From NCBI RefSeq assembly GCF_001955715.1, contig NZ_CP019239.1:4154001-4218000 (forward strand): a stretch of 64,000 nt of DNA, read 5' to 3'. The DNA comes from Rhodoferax saidenbachensis. GTDB taxonomy: Bacteria; Pseudomonadota; Gammaproteobacteria; Burkholderiales; Burkholderiaceae_C. A model generated the notes under the pieces. The model did not search any database and was not told the origin of the DNA. It saw only the letters and a list, made by a program, of their open reading frames with translations. Position 1 is the first letter of the stretch; each line of letters starts with the position of its first letter. The position numbers were made by a program, and so were the translations under genes. Shown one piece after another: positions 40,450-51,428 of the stretch.

Positions 40450-41971
40450 GCGCGCCGCACCGGGCGGTGCAGGCCTGGCGGTCTGGTCCGCAGCCGTGGT
40501 GCTGGCGATTGCCGCACCCTGGCTAAGCCCGGTGAGCTGGGGCCCCACGCCCGAGATGGTGCAGCGCCTGCTGTCGGCGGGCTGTGCCGCCGTGTTGCTC
40601 GTGGCGCTGGTCGGATGGTCGCCACGCATCGATAGGCACACTCTCGCCAGCGGCATTGCGAACGCCTGGCTGCTGGCGGCGCTGCTGAGCGCGGTACTGG
40701 GCTTGTTGCAGTACTTTGGTGCAGAGGGCCTGTTGCCTGCCCACTGGGTGAACGCGTCCACACCGGGCCAGGCCTATGCGAACCTGCGCCAGCGCAACCA
40801 GTTTGCCTCGCTCACCTCGCTGGGCCTCGTGGCACTGCTGTACCTGGTGACGGCCCACACACCGGATCACAACCACACACGCACGCGAACCCACACGCTG
40901 GCGCTCATCCTCGCGCTTGCTTTGCTTGCGCTGGGCAACGCGACTAGCAGCTCCCGTACCGGAGTGTTGCAATGGGTGGGCCTGGTGGTGCTGGCATGGC
41001 TCTGGGGCCGCCAGAAGCCGGGGCCGCTATTGCGCTGGAGCCTGCAGGCGCTGGGGCTGTATGTGGTGGCCATGCTGGTGTTGCCGGTCTTGCTGCAGAC
41101 GCAGTCGGGCATCGGTGGCGGCAATGCGCTGACGCGTTTTCAGGAGCACATTGGCTGCGAGAGCCGCCCGGTGTTATGGCGCAATGTGTTGGAACTCACC
41201 GCCCAACAGCCCTGGCTGGGCTGGGGTTGGGGCGAGCTGAAGTTTGCGCACTTCATCTACCCGTATGACGGGGAACGCTTCTGCGCGATTGTGGACAACG
41301 CCCACAACCTGCCACTGCACCTGGCCGTGACGCTGGGTGTGCCGCTGGCACTGCTGCTGTGCGGCGCACTGCTGGCCGCACTGTGGTGGGCCAAGCCCTG
41401 GCGTGAGAAAGAGGCCACACGGCGACTGGCCTGGGCCGGGCTGGTGGTCATCGGCATACACAGCCTGCTGGAGTACCCACTGTGGTATTCCCCGTTCCAG
41501 ATGGCGGTGGCGTTGTGTCTTTGGTTGTTATGGCGCACACGTGCACCTAGCACTTACCAAGTTAACGAACCCATCGCGATGCGCCTGACAGTCACCGGAA
41601 CATTGGCCGCCTGCACACTGGCGCTGGTGGCCTATGCAGGCTGGGACTACTGGCGTGTGGGCCAGCTCTACCTGCCACCCGCCTCACGGGATGAAGCCTA
41701 CCGCGACGACACGCTGGACAAGGTGCGTGGCTCCTGGTTATTCCATGACGAGGTGCAGTTTGCCTATGTGACCACGACCACGCCAACGCCCGAGAATGCG
41801 GCGGCGCTGTATGCCGCGGCGCTGCAGACACTGCACTTCTCGCCCGAGCCCAAGGTCATTGCCCCGCTTTTGGCCAGCGCAGGCCTGCTGGGCCCGCCCA
41901 GCGCCACAGTGCAGCACATCCGTGCACGTTGGCGTGTGGTGTATGGCTCAACGGTGAATACGCCGGATTAG
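40439..41971 (+). CDS. PglL/Wzy-like O-oligosaccharyltransferase or O-antigen ligase
   Basis: 510 aa, about ten helices. RQRNQFASL near residue 120, FQEHIGCESRPVLWR and DNAHNLPLHL in the periplasmic loop, and HSLLEYPLWYSPF are the signatures of the Wzy_C/PglL family with the catalytic loop His. It transfers lipid-linked glycans to pilins or LPS. A short H/T-rich stretch (HTPDHNHTRTRTHT) lies between two helices and looks like expansion of a repeat. It is coupled to the unknown membrane-anchored gene before it. Confidence 0.85.
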   Translation: MAAERAAPGGAGLAVWSAAVVLAIAAPWLSPVSWGPTPEMVQRLLSAGCAAVLLVALVGWSPRIDRHTLASGIANAWLLAALLSAVLGLLQYFGAEGLLPAHWVNASTPGQAYANLRQRNQFASLTSLGLVALLYLVTAHTPDHNHTRTRTHTLALILALALLALGNATSSSRTGVLQWVGLVVLAWLWGRQKPGPLLRWSLQALGLYVVAMLVLPVLLQTQSGIGGGNALTRFQEHIGCESRPVLWRNVLELTAQQPWLGWGWGELKFAHFIYPYDGERFCAIVDNAHNLPLHLAVTLGVPLALLLCGALLAALWWAKPWREKEATRRLAWAGLVVIGIHSLLEYPLWYSPFQMAVALCLWLLWRTRAPSTYQVNEPIAMRLTVTGTLAACTLALVAYAGWDYWRVGQLYLPPASRDEAYRDDTLDKVRGSWLFHDEVQFAYVTTTTPTPENAAALYAAALQTLHFSPEPKVIAPLLASAGLLGPPSATVQHIRARWRVVYGSTVNTPD

Positions 41972-42840
41972 GCAGCCCTGCGGCTGGTCCACCAGCCCTC
42001 CAGTGTGTAGAGCACCAGCGCCACCCAGATCAGCACAAAACCAAACAGGCGCACGCCGGGCAACGGTTCGTGGAACAGCCACACCCCCATGAGCAACTGC
42101 AGCGTGGGCGAGATGTATTGCAAAAGGCCCAGCGTGGTGAGCGGAATGCGGCGTGCACCGGCGGCAAACAACAAGAGGGGTATGGCGGTGAGTGGTCCGG
42201 CCAGCAGCAGCCAGCCCAGCGAAGCCGCATCGCCCTGCACCAGCACGCCCTGCCCCTGTGCGGCCCAATAACCCAACACCGCCAATGCCAGCGGTGCGAG
42301 CATCAAGGTCTCCAGCGCCAAGCCTTCCAGTGCGCCCAGTGTGGCCACCTTGCGCAGCAGGCCATAGAAACCAAAGGTCAGGGCCAAGGTGAGCGCGATC
42401 CACGGCAGACGCCCGGTTTGCAGCGTGAGCCACAACACACCGGCAGCGGCCACGGCCAACGCAAGCCACTGGCCCGGGCGCGGACGCTCGCGCAGGAACA
42501 CATAACCCATGGCCACATTGACCAGCGGCAGGATGAAATAACCCAGGCTGGCGTCCAGCACATGCTGGTTGTGCACCGCCCACACGTAGACCAGCCAGTT
42601 GGCAGACAGCAGCAGGGCCGACAGCGCAAAGGCGCCCAGCACACGCGGCTGGCGCAGCACCCCACCGACCCAGGCCCATTGCCGACGCACCAGCAACACG
42701 CCCAAAAGGAACACCAACGCCCACAAGGTGCGGTGCACCACCACCTCCAGCGCTGGCACATTGCCGACCTGGTGGAAATAGATGGGAAACAGGCCCCAGG
42801 CCGTATAGGCGAGGGCGGCGTAAATGATTCCTGAATTCAT
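41968..42840 (-). CDS. rarD: RarD/EamA family transporter
   Basis: 290 aa from ATG 42840. Ten helices, N-terminal MNSGIIYAALAYTAWGLFPIY with the RarD pattern, HRTLWALVF and QYISPTLQLLMGVWLFHEPL in the second EamA half. Probably exports small metabolites; the substrate is unknown. Converges with the PglL-like gene by a 4-bp overlap. It lies 80 bp after the aldo/keto reductase gene on the same strand and could be read through. Confidence 0.9.
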   Translation of the reverse strand: MNSGIIYAALAYTAWGLFPIYFHQVGNVPALEVVVHRTLWALVFLLGVLLVRRQWAWVGGVLRQPRVLGAFALSALLLSANWLVYVWAVHNQHVLDASLGYFILPLVNVAMGYVFLRERPRPGQWLALAVAAAGVLWLTLQTGRLPWIALTLALTFGFYGLLRKVATLGALEGLALETLMLAPLALAVLGYWAAQGQGVLVQGDAASLGWLLLAGPLTAIPLLLFAAGARRIPLTTLGLLQYISPTLQLLMGVWLFHEPLPGVRLFGFVLIWVALVLYTLEGWWTSRRAA

Positions 42841-42920
42841 GTGTTTGGACGGTGTTGACTCCACAGGAGTGTGCCTCACCGTGACACATGGCTTGGCACT
42901 TCGCCCGCCCCGCGATGCCT

Positions 42921-43748
42921 TCAGTCCCAGCGCGGCGCCAGGCCCTCGGGGTTCACCAACCGGTCGCCACAATCCAACATGGCGATGGCGGCCATCTCTG
43001 CGTCCGTCAGCCGCAGTTGTTGTGCCTTCATATTGCTTTCCAGATTGGCACGCTGCGTGGATGAAGGAATCACCGCATACCCCAGCTGCATGGCCCAGGC
43101 CAGCGCCACCTGGGCGGTGGTGGCGCCGTGGCGCTGCGCAATCTGCGTGAGTACCGGGTCTTGCAGCACCTTGCCGTAGGCCAGCGTCATGTACGACGTG
43201 GTATGAATACCGTGGCTTTGCGCGAACGCCACCACCGCGCGGTTTTGCAGGTAGGGGCTCAATTCAATCTGGTGGGTGGCGATGTTGACCGCACCGACCG
43301 CGTCGACGGCCTGCTGCAACAGGGCCATGTTGAAGTTGGACACACCGATATGTTTCGTCAGGCCTTGCGCTTTGGCGTCCATCAGCGCACGCAGTGTGTC
43401 GGCCAGCGGTACTGCACCGCCGGGAGACGGCCAGTGGATCAGCGTGAGGTCCACATGGTCCATGCGCAGCTTGTCCAGACTGTCTTGCAGGCTGGGGATG
43501 ACACGGTCTTGGGCCAGGTGTTCGGTCCAGATTTTGGTGGTGATGAACAGCTCGCTGCGCGGCACGCCGCTAGCGGCTATTGCCTGGCCCACCGCGGCTT
43601 CGTTGCCGTAGATTTGTGCGGTGTCGATCAGGCGGTAGCCCAGCGCAAGCGCGTTGCTGACGGAATCCACGACCACCTGGTCTTTCAGGCGGAAGGTGCC
43701 CAGGCCAAAAGCGGGAATGGGGGTGGATGTCAAAGTGTTGGAGGTCAT
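42921..43748 (-). CDS. dkgB: Aldo/keto reductase (DkgB type)
   Basis: 275 aa. TIM-barrel AKR with [26 protein letters not shown] (D, Y), ITTKIW (K), LTLIHWPSP (H), the catalytic tetrad, and the HIGVSNF stretch. Best fit is 2,5-diketo-gluconate reductase B. Reduces carbonyls with NADPH. 15 bp after the MFS gene, so it is in an operon under the divergent LysR. Confidence 0.92.
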   Translation of the reverse strand: MTSNTLTSTPIPAFGLGTFRLKDQVVVDSVSNALALGYRLIDTAQIYGNEAAVGQAIAASGVPRSELFITTKIWTEHLAQDRVIPSLQDSLDKLRMDHVDLTLIHWPSPGGAVPLADTLRALMDAKAQGLTKHIGVSNFNMALLQQAVDAVGAVNIATHQIELSPYLQNRAVVAFAQSHGIHTTSYMTLAYGKVLQDPVLTQIAQRHGATTAQVALAWAMQLGYAVIPSSTQRANLESNMKAQQLRLTDAEMAAIAMLDCGDRLVNPEGLAPRWD

Positions 43749-43763
43749 GTGAATATTTCCGTA

Positions 43764-44966
43764 TCAATGCGCGGGTGCGCGGCGTGGAGAAAGTGTTGGG
43801 GCATGGGCTCGGTCGCGGCTATCAAGGCGGCCACTCCAGAAGGTGAGCGCCAGCGCGCCCAGCACCACGACCGCACCGATCCACGGCGTGTGCATCAGAC
43901 CGATGTGGGTGACTACCAGGCCACCGGCCCAGGCGGCAAACGCGATGCCCACGTTGAAGGCGGCGATGTTGAGGCCTGAGGCCACGTCTACCGCATGTGG
44001 CGTATGGCGCTCGGCCTGGCGCACCACGTAGACCTGCAGGCCCGGCACATTGCCAAACGCTACGGCACCCCACAGCAACACAGTGGCCACGGCCAGCCAG
44101 GGATGTGGTGCGGTGAAGTTGAAGACGAACAGCACAGCAGCCAGCAGCGCAAAAATGAGCTTGAGCGCAGCGATGGGGCCCTTGCGGTCGGCCAGCTTGC
44201 CACCCCAGATATTGCCCACGGCTACCGACACGCCGTACACCAGCATCACCCAACCCACTGCACCAGCGCTGAAGCCTGACTGCTGCAGGATGGGGGCGAG
44301 AAATGTGAACGGAATAAACGAGCCGCCGTAGCCGACCGCCGTGGTGGCATACACCAGCAACAGGCGCGGTTGCGCCAGCACCTTGAGCTGCTGCGCGATG
44401 GAAGCGGGAGCGGTGTGGCGAATGGTGTTGGGGATAAAAATGAGGCTCACAACAAACGCAATGGCACCCAGCGCCGATACGGCGAGAAAGGTCTCACGCC
44501 AGCCAAAGTGCTGGCCGATGAAAGTGCCCAGCGGCACGCCGGTGACCAGCGCCACTGTGAGGCCCGTGAACATGATGGCAATCGCGCTGGCGGCTTTTTC
44601 CTTGGGCACCAGGCCCGTGGCAATGGTGGACCCGATCGAGAAAAACACGCCATGCGCCAGCCCCGTGAGGATGCGCGCGGCCACCAGCGTGTTGTAGCCC
44701 GGCGCTTGCCAGGCCAGCAGGTTGCCCAGCGTGAACAAGGCCATCAGGCCCAGCAGCAAGGCCTTGCGCGGCAGCTTGCCGGTGAGTGCGGTGAGCACGG
44801 GCGCGCCAATGGCCACGCCCAGCGCGTACAGGCTGACCAGCAGCCCCGCAGAGGGCAAACCGATCTGCAGATCAGCCGCCACGGTGGGCAACAGGCCCAC
44901 GATGACGAACTCGGTGGTTCCGATGGCAAAGGCGCTGATCGTCAGCGCAAGAAGGGCGATAGGCAT
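43764..44966 (-). CDS. MFS transporter (AraJ/YdhP type)
   Basis: 400 aa from ATG 44966, with GGAGCC upstream. Twelve helices; ALTISAFAIGTTEFVIVGLL at the start is typical of the AraJ/YdhP-type drug:H+ antiporter group, followed by GLLVSLYALGVAIGAPVL and GWRETFL. Probably a small-molecule exporter. First gene in the operon with the aldo/keto reductase; a LysR gene is divergent. Confidence 0.92.
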   Translation of the reverse strand: MPIALLALTISAFAIGTTEFVIVGLLPTVAADLQIGLPSAGLLVSLYALGVAIGAPVLTALTGKLPRKALLLGLMALFTLGNLLAWQAPGYNTLVAARILTGLAHGVFFSIGSTIATGLVPKEKAASAIAIMFTGLTVALVTGVPLGTFIGQHFGWRETFLAVSALGAIAFVVSLIFIPNTIRHTAPASIAQQLKVLAQPRLLLVYATTAVGYGGSFIPFTFLAPILQQSGFSAGAVGWVMLVYGVSVAVGNIWGGKLADRKGPIAALKLIFALLAAVLFVFNFTAPHPWLAVATVLLWGAVAFGNVPGLQVYVVRQAERHTPHAVDVASGLNIAAFNVGIAFAAWAGGLVVTHIGLMHTPWIGAVVVLGALALTFWSGRLDSRDRAHAPTLSPRRAPAH

Positions 44967-45022
44967 GGAGGGCTCCGGCAATCCAGATGAAGAAGGAAGG
45001 CCGGAGTGTGCGCGGTTTACCT

Positions 45023-45070
45023 TTGCAGAATAAGCCCCTATATTGCAGAATACTGTTGATCTGAAATCAA
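45023..45070. promoter_or_regulatory. LysR binding-site candidates upstream of the MFS/AKR operon
   Basis: TTGCAGAATA occurs twice, 20 bp apart (45023-45032 and 45043-45052), and TTGAT-CTGAA-ATCAA is a perfect 5-bp-arm dyad (45056-45070) with the T-N11-A form that LysR regulators recognise. Together they span the 116-bp gap between the divergent genes and end 12 bp before the LysR start. Confidence 0.6.
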
Positions 45071-45082
45071 CAATGAAGCGCC

Positions 45083-45967
45083 ATGAAAACCACGCTTGAA
45101 GAACTGCTGGCCTTTCGCGCCGTGGTCGACACCGGCTCCATCACCGCAGCGGCAGACCAGCTGGCGCAAACCGTCTCCGGCATCAGCCGTGCCCTGAGCC
45201 GGTTGGAGAAAAAGCTCGGTACCACGCTGCTGCGGCGCACGACGCGGCGGCTGGAACTGACGGAAGAAGGCCGTGCTTTCCTGGCGCGCACCCGACTGAT
45301 TCTCGATGCGATGGACCAGGCCGAAGAAGAAATGACCATGCGGCGGGAAACACCGTCCGGGCTGCTGCGCGTCAATGCCGCATCGTCCTTCATGCTGCAC
45401 GCGGTGGTGCCGCTGATGCCGGCTTTTCATGCGCTGTACCCCAAGATCAGCCTGGCGCTGGACACCGACGACCTCAATGTGGATCTGCTGGAGCAGCGCA
45501 CCGACATTGCGATACGCATTGGCACGCTGCGCGACTCCACACTGCATGCGCGGCCCCTGTGCGCCAGCCCTTTGCGTCTGTTGGCCAGCCCGGCCTATCT
45601 CGAACAACACGGCAAACCCAGACGCGCAACCGATCTCGACCACCATACGCTGATTGGCAACAGCAAGCTGCCTGCGCTGAACCAGTGGCCGCTGCGCACA
45701 GCGCAGGGCGACCGCTACAGCGCCACGCTGACCTTCAGTGCCTCCAGCGGTGAAACCATGCGCCATCTCGCGCTGGCAGGCATGGGCATCGCCTGTATTG
45801 CGGACTTCATGACCGGCGCTGATCGCAAAAGCGGTGCACTGGTGCAGGTGCTGACCAAAGAAACGCTGGATGTGCGTCAAAGCGTGAACGCGGTGTATTA
45901 CCGCAACACGGCGCTGTCGTCGCGGATCACTGCTTTCCTCGATTTCTTGGCGGCACGGTTGCAATAA
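45083..45967 (+). CDS. LysR family transcriptional regulator
   Basis: 294 aa. HTH at residues 1-60 (LEELLAFRAVVDTGSITAAAD, VSGISRALSRLEKKLG, LLRRTTRRLELTEEGR), then the co-inducer domain. Divergent from the MFS/aldo-keto reductase genes, which are its most likely targets. Ends shortly before a terminator-like hairpin. Confidence 0.93.
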   Translation: MKTTLEELLAFRAVVDTGSITAAADQLAQTVSGISRALSRLEKKLGTTLLRRTTRRLELTEEGRAFLARTRLILDAMDQAEEEMTMRRETPSGLLRVNAASSFMLHAVVPLMPAFHALYPKISLALDTDDLNVDLLEQRTDIAIRIGTLRDSTLHARPLCASPLRLLASPAYLEQHGKPRRATDLDHHTLIGNSKLPALNQWPLRTAQGDRYSATLTFSASSGETMRHLALAGMGIACIADFMTGADRKSGALVQVLTKETLDVRQSVNAVYYRNTALSSRITAFLDFLAARLQ

Positions 45968-45994
45968 AAAATGCGCCCTAAGGCGCGTTTTTTA
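45966..45994. terminator. Bidirectional terminator candidate
   Basis: AAAAAATGCGCC-CTAA-GGCGCGTTTTTT: GC stem GCGCC/GGCGC flanked by A and T runs. It starts at the stop of the LysR gene and lies between LysR and the convergent gapA, so it can serve both. Confidence 0.85.
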
Positions 45995-46022
45995 AAGACA
46001 CACTGTGAAGGCGCTGCAATTC

Positions 46023-46094
46023 CCCGCCGGGCCGCCCCAAGGGGAATTAGCCCCCATGGGGGCAGCGACCCGCGCAGCGGCGGAGCGTGGGGGC
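46023..46094. repeat. Element C copy 2
   Basis: CCCGCCGGGCCGCCCCAAGG, then TTAGCCCCCATGGGGGCAGC, then GACCCGCGCAGCGGCGG. Longer version of the copy at 29638, next to the 3' end of gapA. Confidence 0.8.
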
Positions 46095-46095
46095 C

Positions 46096-47103
<1,008 letters not shown>

Positions 47104-47130
47104 CTAAATATAAAACCCAAATCTTCAACG

Positions 47131-47190
47131 CCGTTCACCCTGAGCCTGTCGAAGGGCTCGCGAGGGCTTCGACAGGCTCAGCCCGAACGG
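47131..47190. repeat. Element B copy 5, between tkt and gapA
   Basis: Left arm CCGTTCACCCTGAGCCTGTCGAAG, right arm CTTCGACAGGCTCAGCCCGAACGG, loop GGCTCGCGAGGG. It fills most of the intercistronic gap just after the tkt stop. As a large RNA hairpin it could reduce read-through from tkt to gapA or protect tkt mRNA. Confidence 0.9.
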
Positions 47191-47192
47191 TT

Positions 47193-49262
47193 TTATTTGC
47201 TCAAAACTTTTTGCACGGTTTCTGCCACGTTCTCGGGCGTGAAACCAAAGTGCTTGAACAGTACCGGCGCGGGGGCGGACTCACCGAAGGTGTCCAGACC
47301 GACCACGGCCGACACGCCGTATTTCCACCAACCGTCGGTCGAACCCATTTCCACCGCGATGCGGGGCACACCGGCCGGCAACACTTCCGCCTTGTAGGCA
47401 GCAGTTTGTTGGTCAAATGTGGTGGTAGACGGCATGGAAACTACGCGAACAGCTATCTTTTTGGTAGCGAGCAGCTCTTGCGCCTTGAGTGCCAGTTGCA
47501 CTTCGGAGCCGGTGGCGATGATGACCGCCTGCGCCTTTTTCTTCAGGCCTACTTCCGATGGCTCGGACAACACGTAGGCACCCTTGCTGATCGCGTCGAT
47601 GCCGCTGGCGTCAGGTGCTGCAGCGGAGTCGCCCTTGGGTGCGTAGCTGATGTTCTGGCGGCTGAGCAGCAGTGCAGTGGGCTTGGCCTTGTTTTGCAAC
47701 GCCACGGTCCAGGCCACGGCGGTTTCGGCCGTATCGCCCGGACGCCACACGTCCAGGTTGGGGATCAAACGCAGGCTGGCGGCGTGTTCGACAGACTGGT
47801 GGGTCGGGCCGTCTTCGCCCAGGCCGATGGAGTCGTGCGTGAACACATGCACCACGCGAATCTTCATCAGCGCGGCCATACGGATGGCGTTGCGGCTGTA
47901 GTCGCTGAAGGTCAGGAAGGTACCACCGTAGGGGATGAAACCACCGTGCAGGGCCACGCCGTTCATGATGGCGGCCATGCCGAATTCGCGCACGCCGTAG
48001 TTGATGTGGCGGCCGCCCTGGCCGGCTTCGTTCTTGACCACCCCGCCGGTCAGCGCGTCAAAGCGCAACTGGGGCGTGCTCTTGGTGTTGGTGAGGTTGG
48101 AACCGGTCAAATCGGCAGAGCCACCCAGCAGCTCGGGCAGTGCAGCGGTGAAGGACTCCAGCGCCAGCTGGCTGGCCTTGCGGCTGGCCACTGTCTCGGC
48201 CTTCTGGTGCGCGCCGATCACGGTGTCCACCGCGGTCTGCACAAAGTTCTTGGGCAGGTCGCCCTTCATGCGGCGCAGCAGTTCCTTGGCCAGCTCGGGG
48301 TAGGCGGCTTTGTAGGCGGCAAATTGCACGTTCCAGGCGGCTTCAGCGGCCTTGCCTTTTTCCTTGGCGTCCCAGTCGGCGTAGATTTCCTTGGGGATCA
48401 CGAACGGGGCAGAGTCCCAGCCCAGCGCGGCGCGCGTGAGCTTGATTTCTTCGGCACCAAGAGGCTCGCCGTGGGCCTTGGAGGTGTTGGCGCGGTTCGG
48501 GCTGCCTTTGCCGATGTGGGTCTTGCAGATGATCAGCGTGGGGTGTTCGGTCTGCAGCTTGGCTTCGGCAATCGCTTTGGACACGGCGGCTGCGTCGTGG
48601 CCGTCGATCGGGCCAATCACGTTCCAACCGTAGGCCACAAAACGCAGCGCGGTGTTGTCAGCAAACCAGGGTGCGACCTGGCCGTCGATGGAGATGCCGT
48701 TGTCGTCGTACAGCGCGATCAGCTTGTTGAGCTTCCAGGCGCCAGCCAGCGACGCGGCTTCGTGGCTGATGCCTTCCATCAGGCAGCCATCGCCCAGCAT
48801 CACGTAGGTGTGGTGGTCAACAACGTTGTGGCCTTCGCGGTTGAATTCACTGGCCAGCAGCTTCTCGGCCAGCGCCATGCCCACGGCATTGGTGATGCCC
48901 TGGCCCAGCGGGCCGGTGGTGGTTTCCACGCCGGGGGTGATGCCGAACTCGGGGTGGCCGGCGGTCTTGCTGTGCAGCTGGCGGAAGTTCTTCAGCTCAG
49001 ACATCGGCAGCTTGTAGCCGGTCAGGTGCAAGAGCGCGTAAATCAGCATGGAGCCGTGGCCGTTGGACAGCACAAAACGGTCGCGGTTCAGCCACAGGGG
49101 GTTGGTCGGGTTGTGGCTCAGGTGCTCACCCCACAGGGCCACTGCCATGTCGGCCATGCCCATGGGGGCGCCAGGGTGGCCGGAGTTGGCTTGTTGCACT
49201 GCGTCCATTGCCAGGGCGCGGATGGCGTTGGCCATTTGGGGGGTGTTTTGCGTGGGGGCCAT
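47193..49262 (-). CDS. tkt: Transketolase
   Basis: 689 aa. TPP motif [38 protein letters not shown] near residue 70, [17 protein letters not shown] and [20 protein letters not shown]. Transfers two-carbon units between sugar phosphates in the pentose phosphate pathway. Upstream of gapA in the same direction. The long open frame on the opposite strand is a shadow of codon bias. Confidence 0.97.
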   Translation of the reverse strand: MAPTQNTPQMANAIRALAMDAVQQANSGHPGAPMGMADMAVALWGEHLSHNPTNPLWLNRDRFVLSNGHGSMLIYALLHLTGYKLPMSELKNFRQLHSKTAGHPEFGITPGVETTTGPLGQGITNAVGMALAEKLLASEFNREGHNVVDHHTYVMLGDGCLMEGISHEAASLAGAWKLNKLIALYDDNGISIDGQVAPWFADNTALRFVAYGWNVIGPIDGHDAAAVSKAIAEAKLQTEHPTLIICKTHIGKGSPNRANTSKAHGEPLGAEEIKLTRAALGWDSAPFVIPKEIYADWDAKEKGKAAEAAWNVQFAAYKAAYPELAKELLRRMKGDLPKNFVQTAVDTVIGAHQKAETVASRKASQLALESFTAALPELLGGSADLTGSNLTNTKSTPQLRFDALTGGVVKNEAGQGGRHINYGVREFGMAAIMNGVALHGGFIPYGGTFLTFSDYSRNAIRMAALMKIRVVHVFTHDSIGLGEDGPTHQSVEHAASLRLIPNLDVWRPGDTAETAVAWTVALQNKAKPTALLLSRQNISYAPKGDSAAAPDASGIDAISKGAYVLSEPSEVGLKKKAQAVIIATGSEVQLALKAQELLATKKIAVRVVSMPSTTTFDQQTAAYKAEVLPAGVPRIAVEMGSTDGWWKYGVSAVVGLDTFGESAPAPVLFKHFGFTPENVAETVQKVLSK

Positions 49263-49437
49263 GGGGCGAGCGACTCCGGGGTAAAGAAAGAGGGGGCTGG
49301 GGGAAACCCGGCATTTTACCGGCCCCCGGGGAAAGGGCTTGCGAGCCCGGCGTCTACAGGTATGCCCGCAGTGTTACCCAGCGCACAGACCGCTGGGCGT
49401 AGGGTGCGCACACTGCAGGCAACTTCTGGAGTCCCAC

Positions 49438-49659
49438 ATGAACACTATCAAACTGGCCGCCCTGGCCCTGATCGCTGCTGGCGTACTGGCCCTGGCCTAC
49501 GGCAGCTTCACTTACACCAAGGAAACCCATGACGTGAAGCTTGGCCCCGTCCAACTGTCCGTGAAAGAAAAAGAGACCGTGAACGTGCCCGTCTGGGCTG
49601 GCGTCGGTGCCATCGTGGTGGGTGCAGCGCTCCTGGTGATGGGCACCAAAAAGGGCTGA
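49438..49659 (+). CDS. Small two-helix membrane protein
   Basis: 73 aa from ATG 49438 with GGAG upstream. Two hydrophobic helices (LAALALIAAGVLALAYGSF, VPVWAGVGAIVVGAALLVMG) joined by a charged loop (KETHDVKLGPVQLSVKEKET). This layout is common for small DUF3185-like proteins. Function unknown. Divergent from tkt. Confidence 0.75.
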   Translation: MNTIKLAALALIAAGVLALAYGSFTYTKETHDVKLGPVQLSVKEKETVNVPVWAGVGAIVVGAALLVMGTKKG

Positions 49660-49682
49660 TCGGCCAAGGGCTGCACCGGCTT

Positions 49683-49748
49683 TTTGCTCATTTATTGATA
49701 GCTGCTTGCGCAATGGATACGGGCGCAAGTGGCCGATTTAGGCATTTA
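49683..49748 (+). repeat. Element A copy 12
   Basis: ATTTATTGATAGCTGCTTGC, then TACGGGCGCAAGTGGCCGATTTAGG. Between the small membrane protein and the GST gene. Confidence 0.85.
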
Positions 49749-49791
49749 TCGTCTACCATGCGCACGACGCCCTCAACGCGGGTCATCGCCC

Positions 49792-50472
49792 ATGCAACTC
49801 TATTCATCCGCCCTCAGTCTGTTCTCCCGCAAAGTGGAAATCGCGCTGGCCGAAAAAGGCCTGGCGTTTGACCGTGTGATGGTGCCCTTTACCCAGACCG
49901 TGGGCTACAGCCCCAAGCACCCCGAGGTGCTGGCCATCAACCCCAAGGGCCAGGTACCGGTGCTGATCGACGGCGACCTCAAGCTGTACGACTCCACCGT
50001 CATCCTCGAATACCTGGAAGACGCCTACCCCACACCGGCGCTGTACCACGCCAGCCCAGGCGGCCGCGCGCAGTGCCGTCTGTGGGACGTCTATGCCGAT
50101 GAAATCTTGCTGGCACCCGTGCGCGCCCTGATGCACCGCACCGGCCCGCGCCCGGCCGACCCACAATGCTGGCTGGATCTGGAAGCGGCGGCAGAGGTGG
50201 CAAAGGGGCAGATCGCCCAGCACTTCACCCACATCGACCAGCAGTTGGCCGGCAAGGCTTATTTATGCGGCACGTTCAGCGTGGCCGACATTGCGATGTT
50301 TGTGACGGTGCTGTACAGCCAGCGCCTGGGCGGGCCGTCGATCAAAGGGCATGCGGCGCTGCATGCCTGGTACAGCGGGCTGGAATTACGCGCGGCGTTT
50401 GCGCGTGTGGTGGACGAGATTGCAGCGGCGGACCGGGCGCTGTCCGTGCCGGTCGACGGGGCGTATGCCTAG
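49792..50472 (+). CDS. Glutathione S-transferase
   Basis: 226 aa from ATG 49792. Thioredoxin-like N-domain with YSSALSLFSRKVEIALAEKG, NPKGQVPVL and LYDSTVILEYLEDAYP (the glutathione-binding region), helical C-domain with FSVADIAMFV. It conjugates or isomerises with glutathione; a SspA/MaiA-like role cannot be excluded. Convergent with the GFA-family gene. Confidence 0.92.
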   Translation: MQLYSSALSLFSRKVEIALAEKGLAFDRVMVPFTQTVGYSPKHPEVLAINPKGQVPVLIDGDLKLYDSTVILEYLEDAYPTPALYHASPGGRAQCRLWDVYADEILLAPVRALMHRTGPRPADPQCWLDLEAAAEVAKGQIAQHFTHIDQQLAGKAYLCGTFSVADIAMFVTVLYSQRLGGPSIKGHAALHAWYSGLELRAAFARVVDEIAAADRALSVPVDGAYA

Positions 50473-50575
50473 CGCCCAGGCGACGTACGCACAACCGGCA
50501 AGAACCGTCGCGGCAACTATTGCGGTTTCTCTGCCCTTCTCATATGTAGTCGTGCAATTTAACGTTTAAGTTGCG

Positions 50576-51028
50576 TCATGGACGTTCTGACCAAGCACGC
50601 ATCAGGTCGTCAAAGGATTCCGGGTTACCTGGGTATTGAAGCGTGCCGTCTTCGATGTCAAACCACGTCTGTTTGCTGCCAACCCAGATGTGTCCAACCG
50701 GTTTCAAACCACGCGTATCGCGCAGGGTGCCTGGTTTGATGCTCAGGAGCTGGGTCTGACCGACCGTCGTGTGGAATAAGCGCGTGCCACAGTCGGGGCA
50801 AAACTGACACGACATTTTTCGCCCTGATGGCATGGTGCGAATCCATTCTTTCACCGCCCCCGATGCCAGCTCTACCACAGGCTCTTTTACCCACAGTGCC
50901 ATGCCAAATGCGCTGCTGGATTGACGCTGACATTCGGTGCAATGGCACGCAAATAAAGTCGCAGCCACACCCGTCACGCGGTATACGACGGCCCCGCACT
51001 GGCAATGCCCCTCAAACACTTGTCGCAT
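50576..51028 (-). CDS. GFA (glutathione-dependent formaldehyde-activating) family protein
   Basis: 150 aa from ATG 51028. Zinc ligands in GHCQCGAVVY and FACHCTECQ and a third pair in QFCPDCGTRLFH. This is the CENP-V/GFA fold. The formaldehyde activity is established only for few members. Last of three minus-strand genes (VOC, GNAT, GFA). Confidence 0.9.
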   Translation of the reverse strand: MRQVFEGHCQCGAVVYRVTGVAATLFACHCTECQRQSSSAFGMALWVKEPVVELASGAVKEWIRTMPSGRKMSCQFCPDCGTRLFHTTVGQTQLLSIKPGTLRDTRGLKPVGHIWVGSKQTWFDIEDGTLQYPGNPESFDDLMRAWSERP

Positions 51029-51086
51029 CAAAAATCTCTGGGTTGAATCGTCGCCGGATTATGGCCTTTCCAAAGCCAACAGGCGC

Positions 51087-51374
51087 CTAGCGCAGCACGT
51101 CGCGGATGGAGGCGTCCTTGTCGAACTGCGCCTTGGCAAACGGGCACAGCGGGACCACCTTGGTGCCTGTGCTGCGGGCCCATTCAATCAACGCCGCGAG
51201 CAACTTCTTGCCGACGCCCTGGCCACTCAAAGACGCATCGACCTCTGTGTGGTCAATGATGATCAGCGTCGCGTTGGTACGGCTGTAGCTCATCTCGGCC
51301 ACGCGCTGACCGTCCTTCTGGACAAAAAAGGCCCCCTTGGCAGCGGCTTCTTCGTGTTCGATTGCATATTCCAT
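51087..51374 (-). CDS. Small GNAT-like N-acetyltransferase (YidJ/CG type)
   Basis: 95 aa. HTEVDASLSGQGVGKKLLAAL is the acetyl-CoA binding strand-helix with the Q-x-x-G-x-G-like motif, then VVPLCPFAKAQFDKD, as in the small single-domain Gcn5-related CG family. The substrate is unknown. Confidence 0.9.
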   Translation of the reverse strand: MEYAIEHEEAAAKGAFFVQKDGQRVAEMSYSRTNATLIIIDHTEVDASLSGQGVGKKLLAALIEWARSTGTKVVPLCPFAKAQFDKDASIRDVLR

Positions 51375-51428
51375 GGGTTCAGAGTGGATAGGGTTGCGGA
51401 TGGTGCAGCATAACGCGCAAGCGCGGCG

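Noticed and set aside
47211..49532. 773-codon open frame on the plus strand
   Set aside because: Antisense to tkt and created by G/C-rich third positions. No recognisable domain, and tkt is complete.
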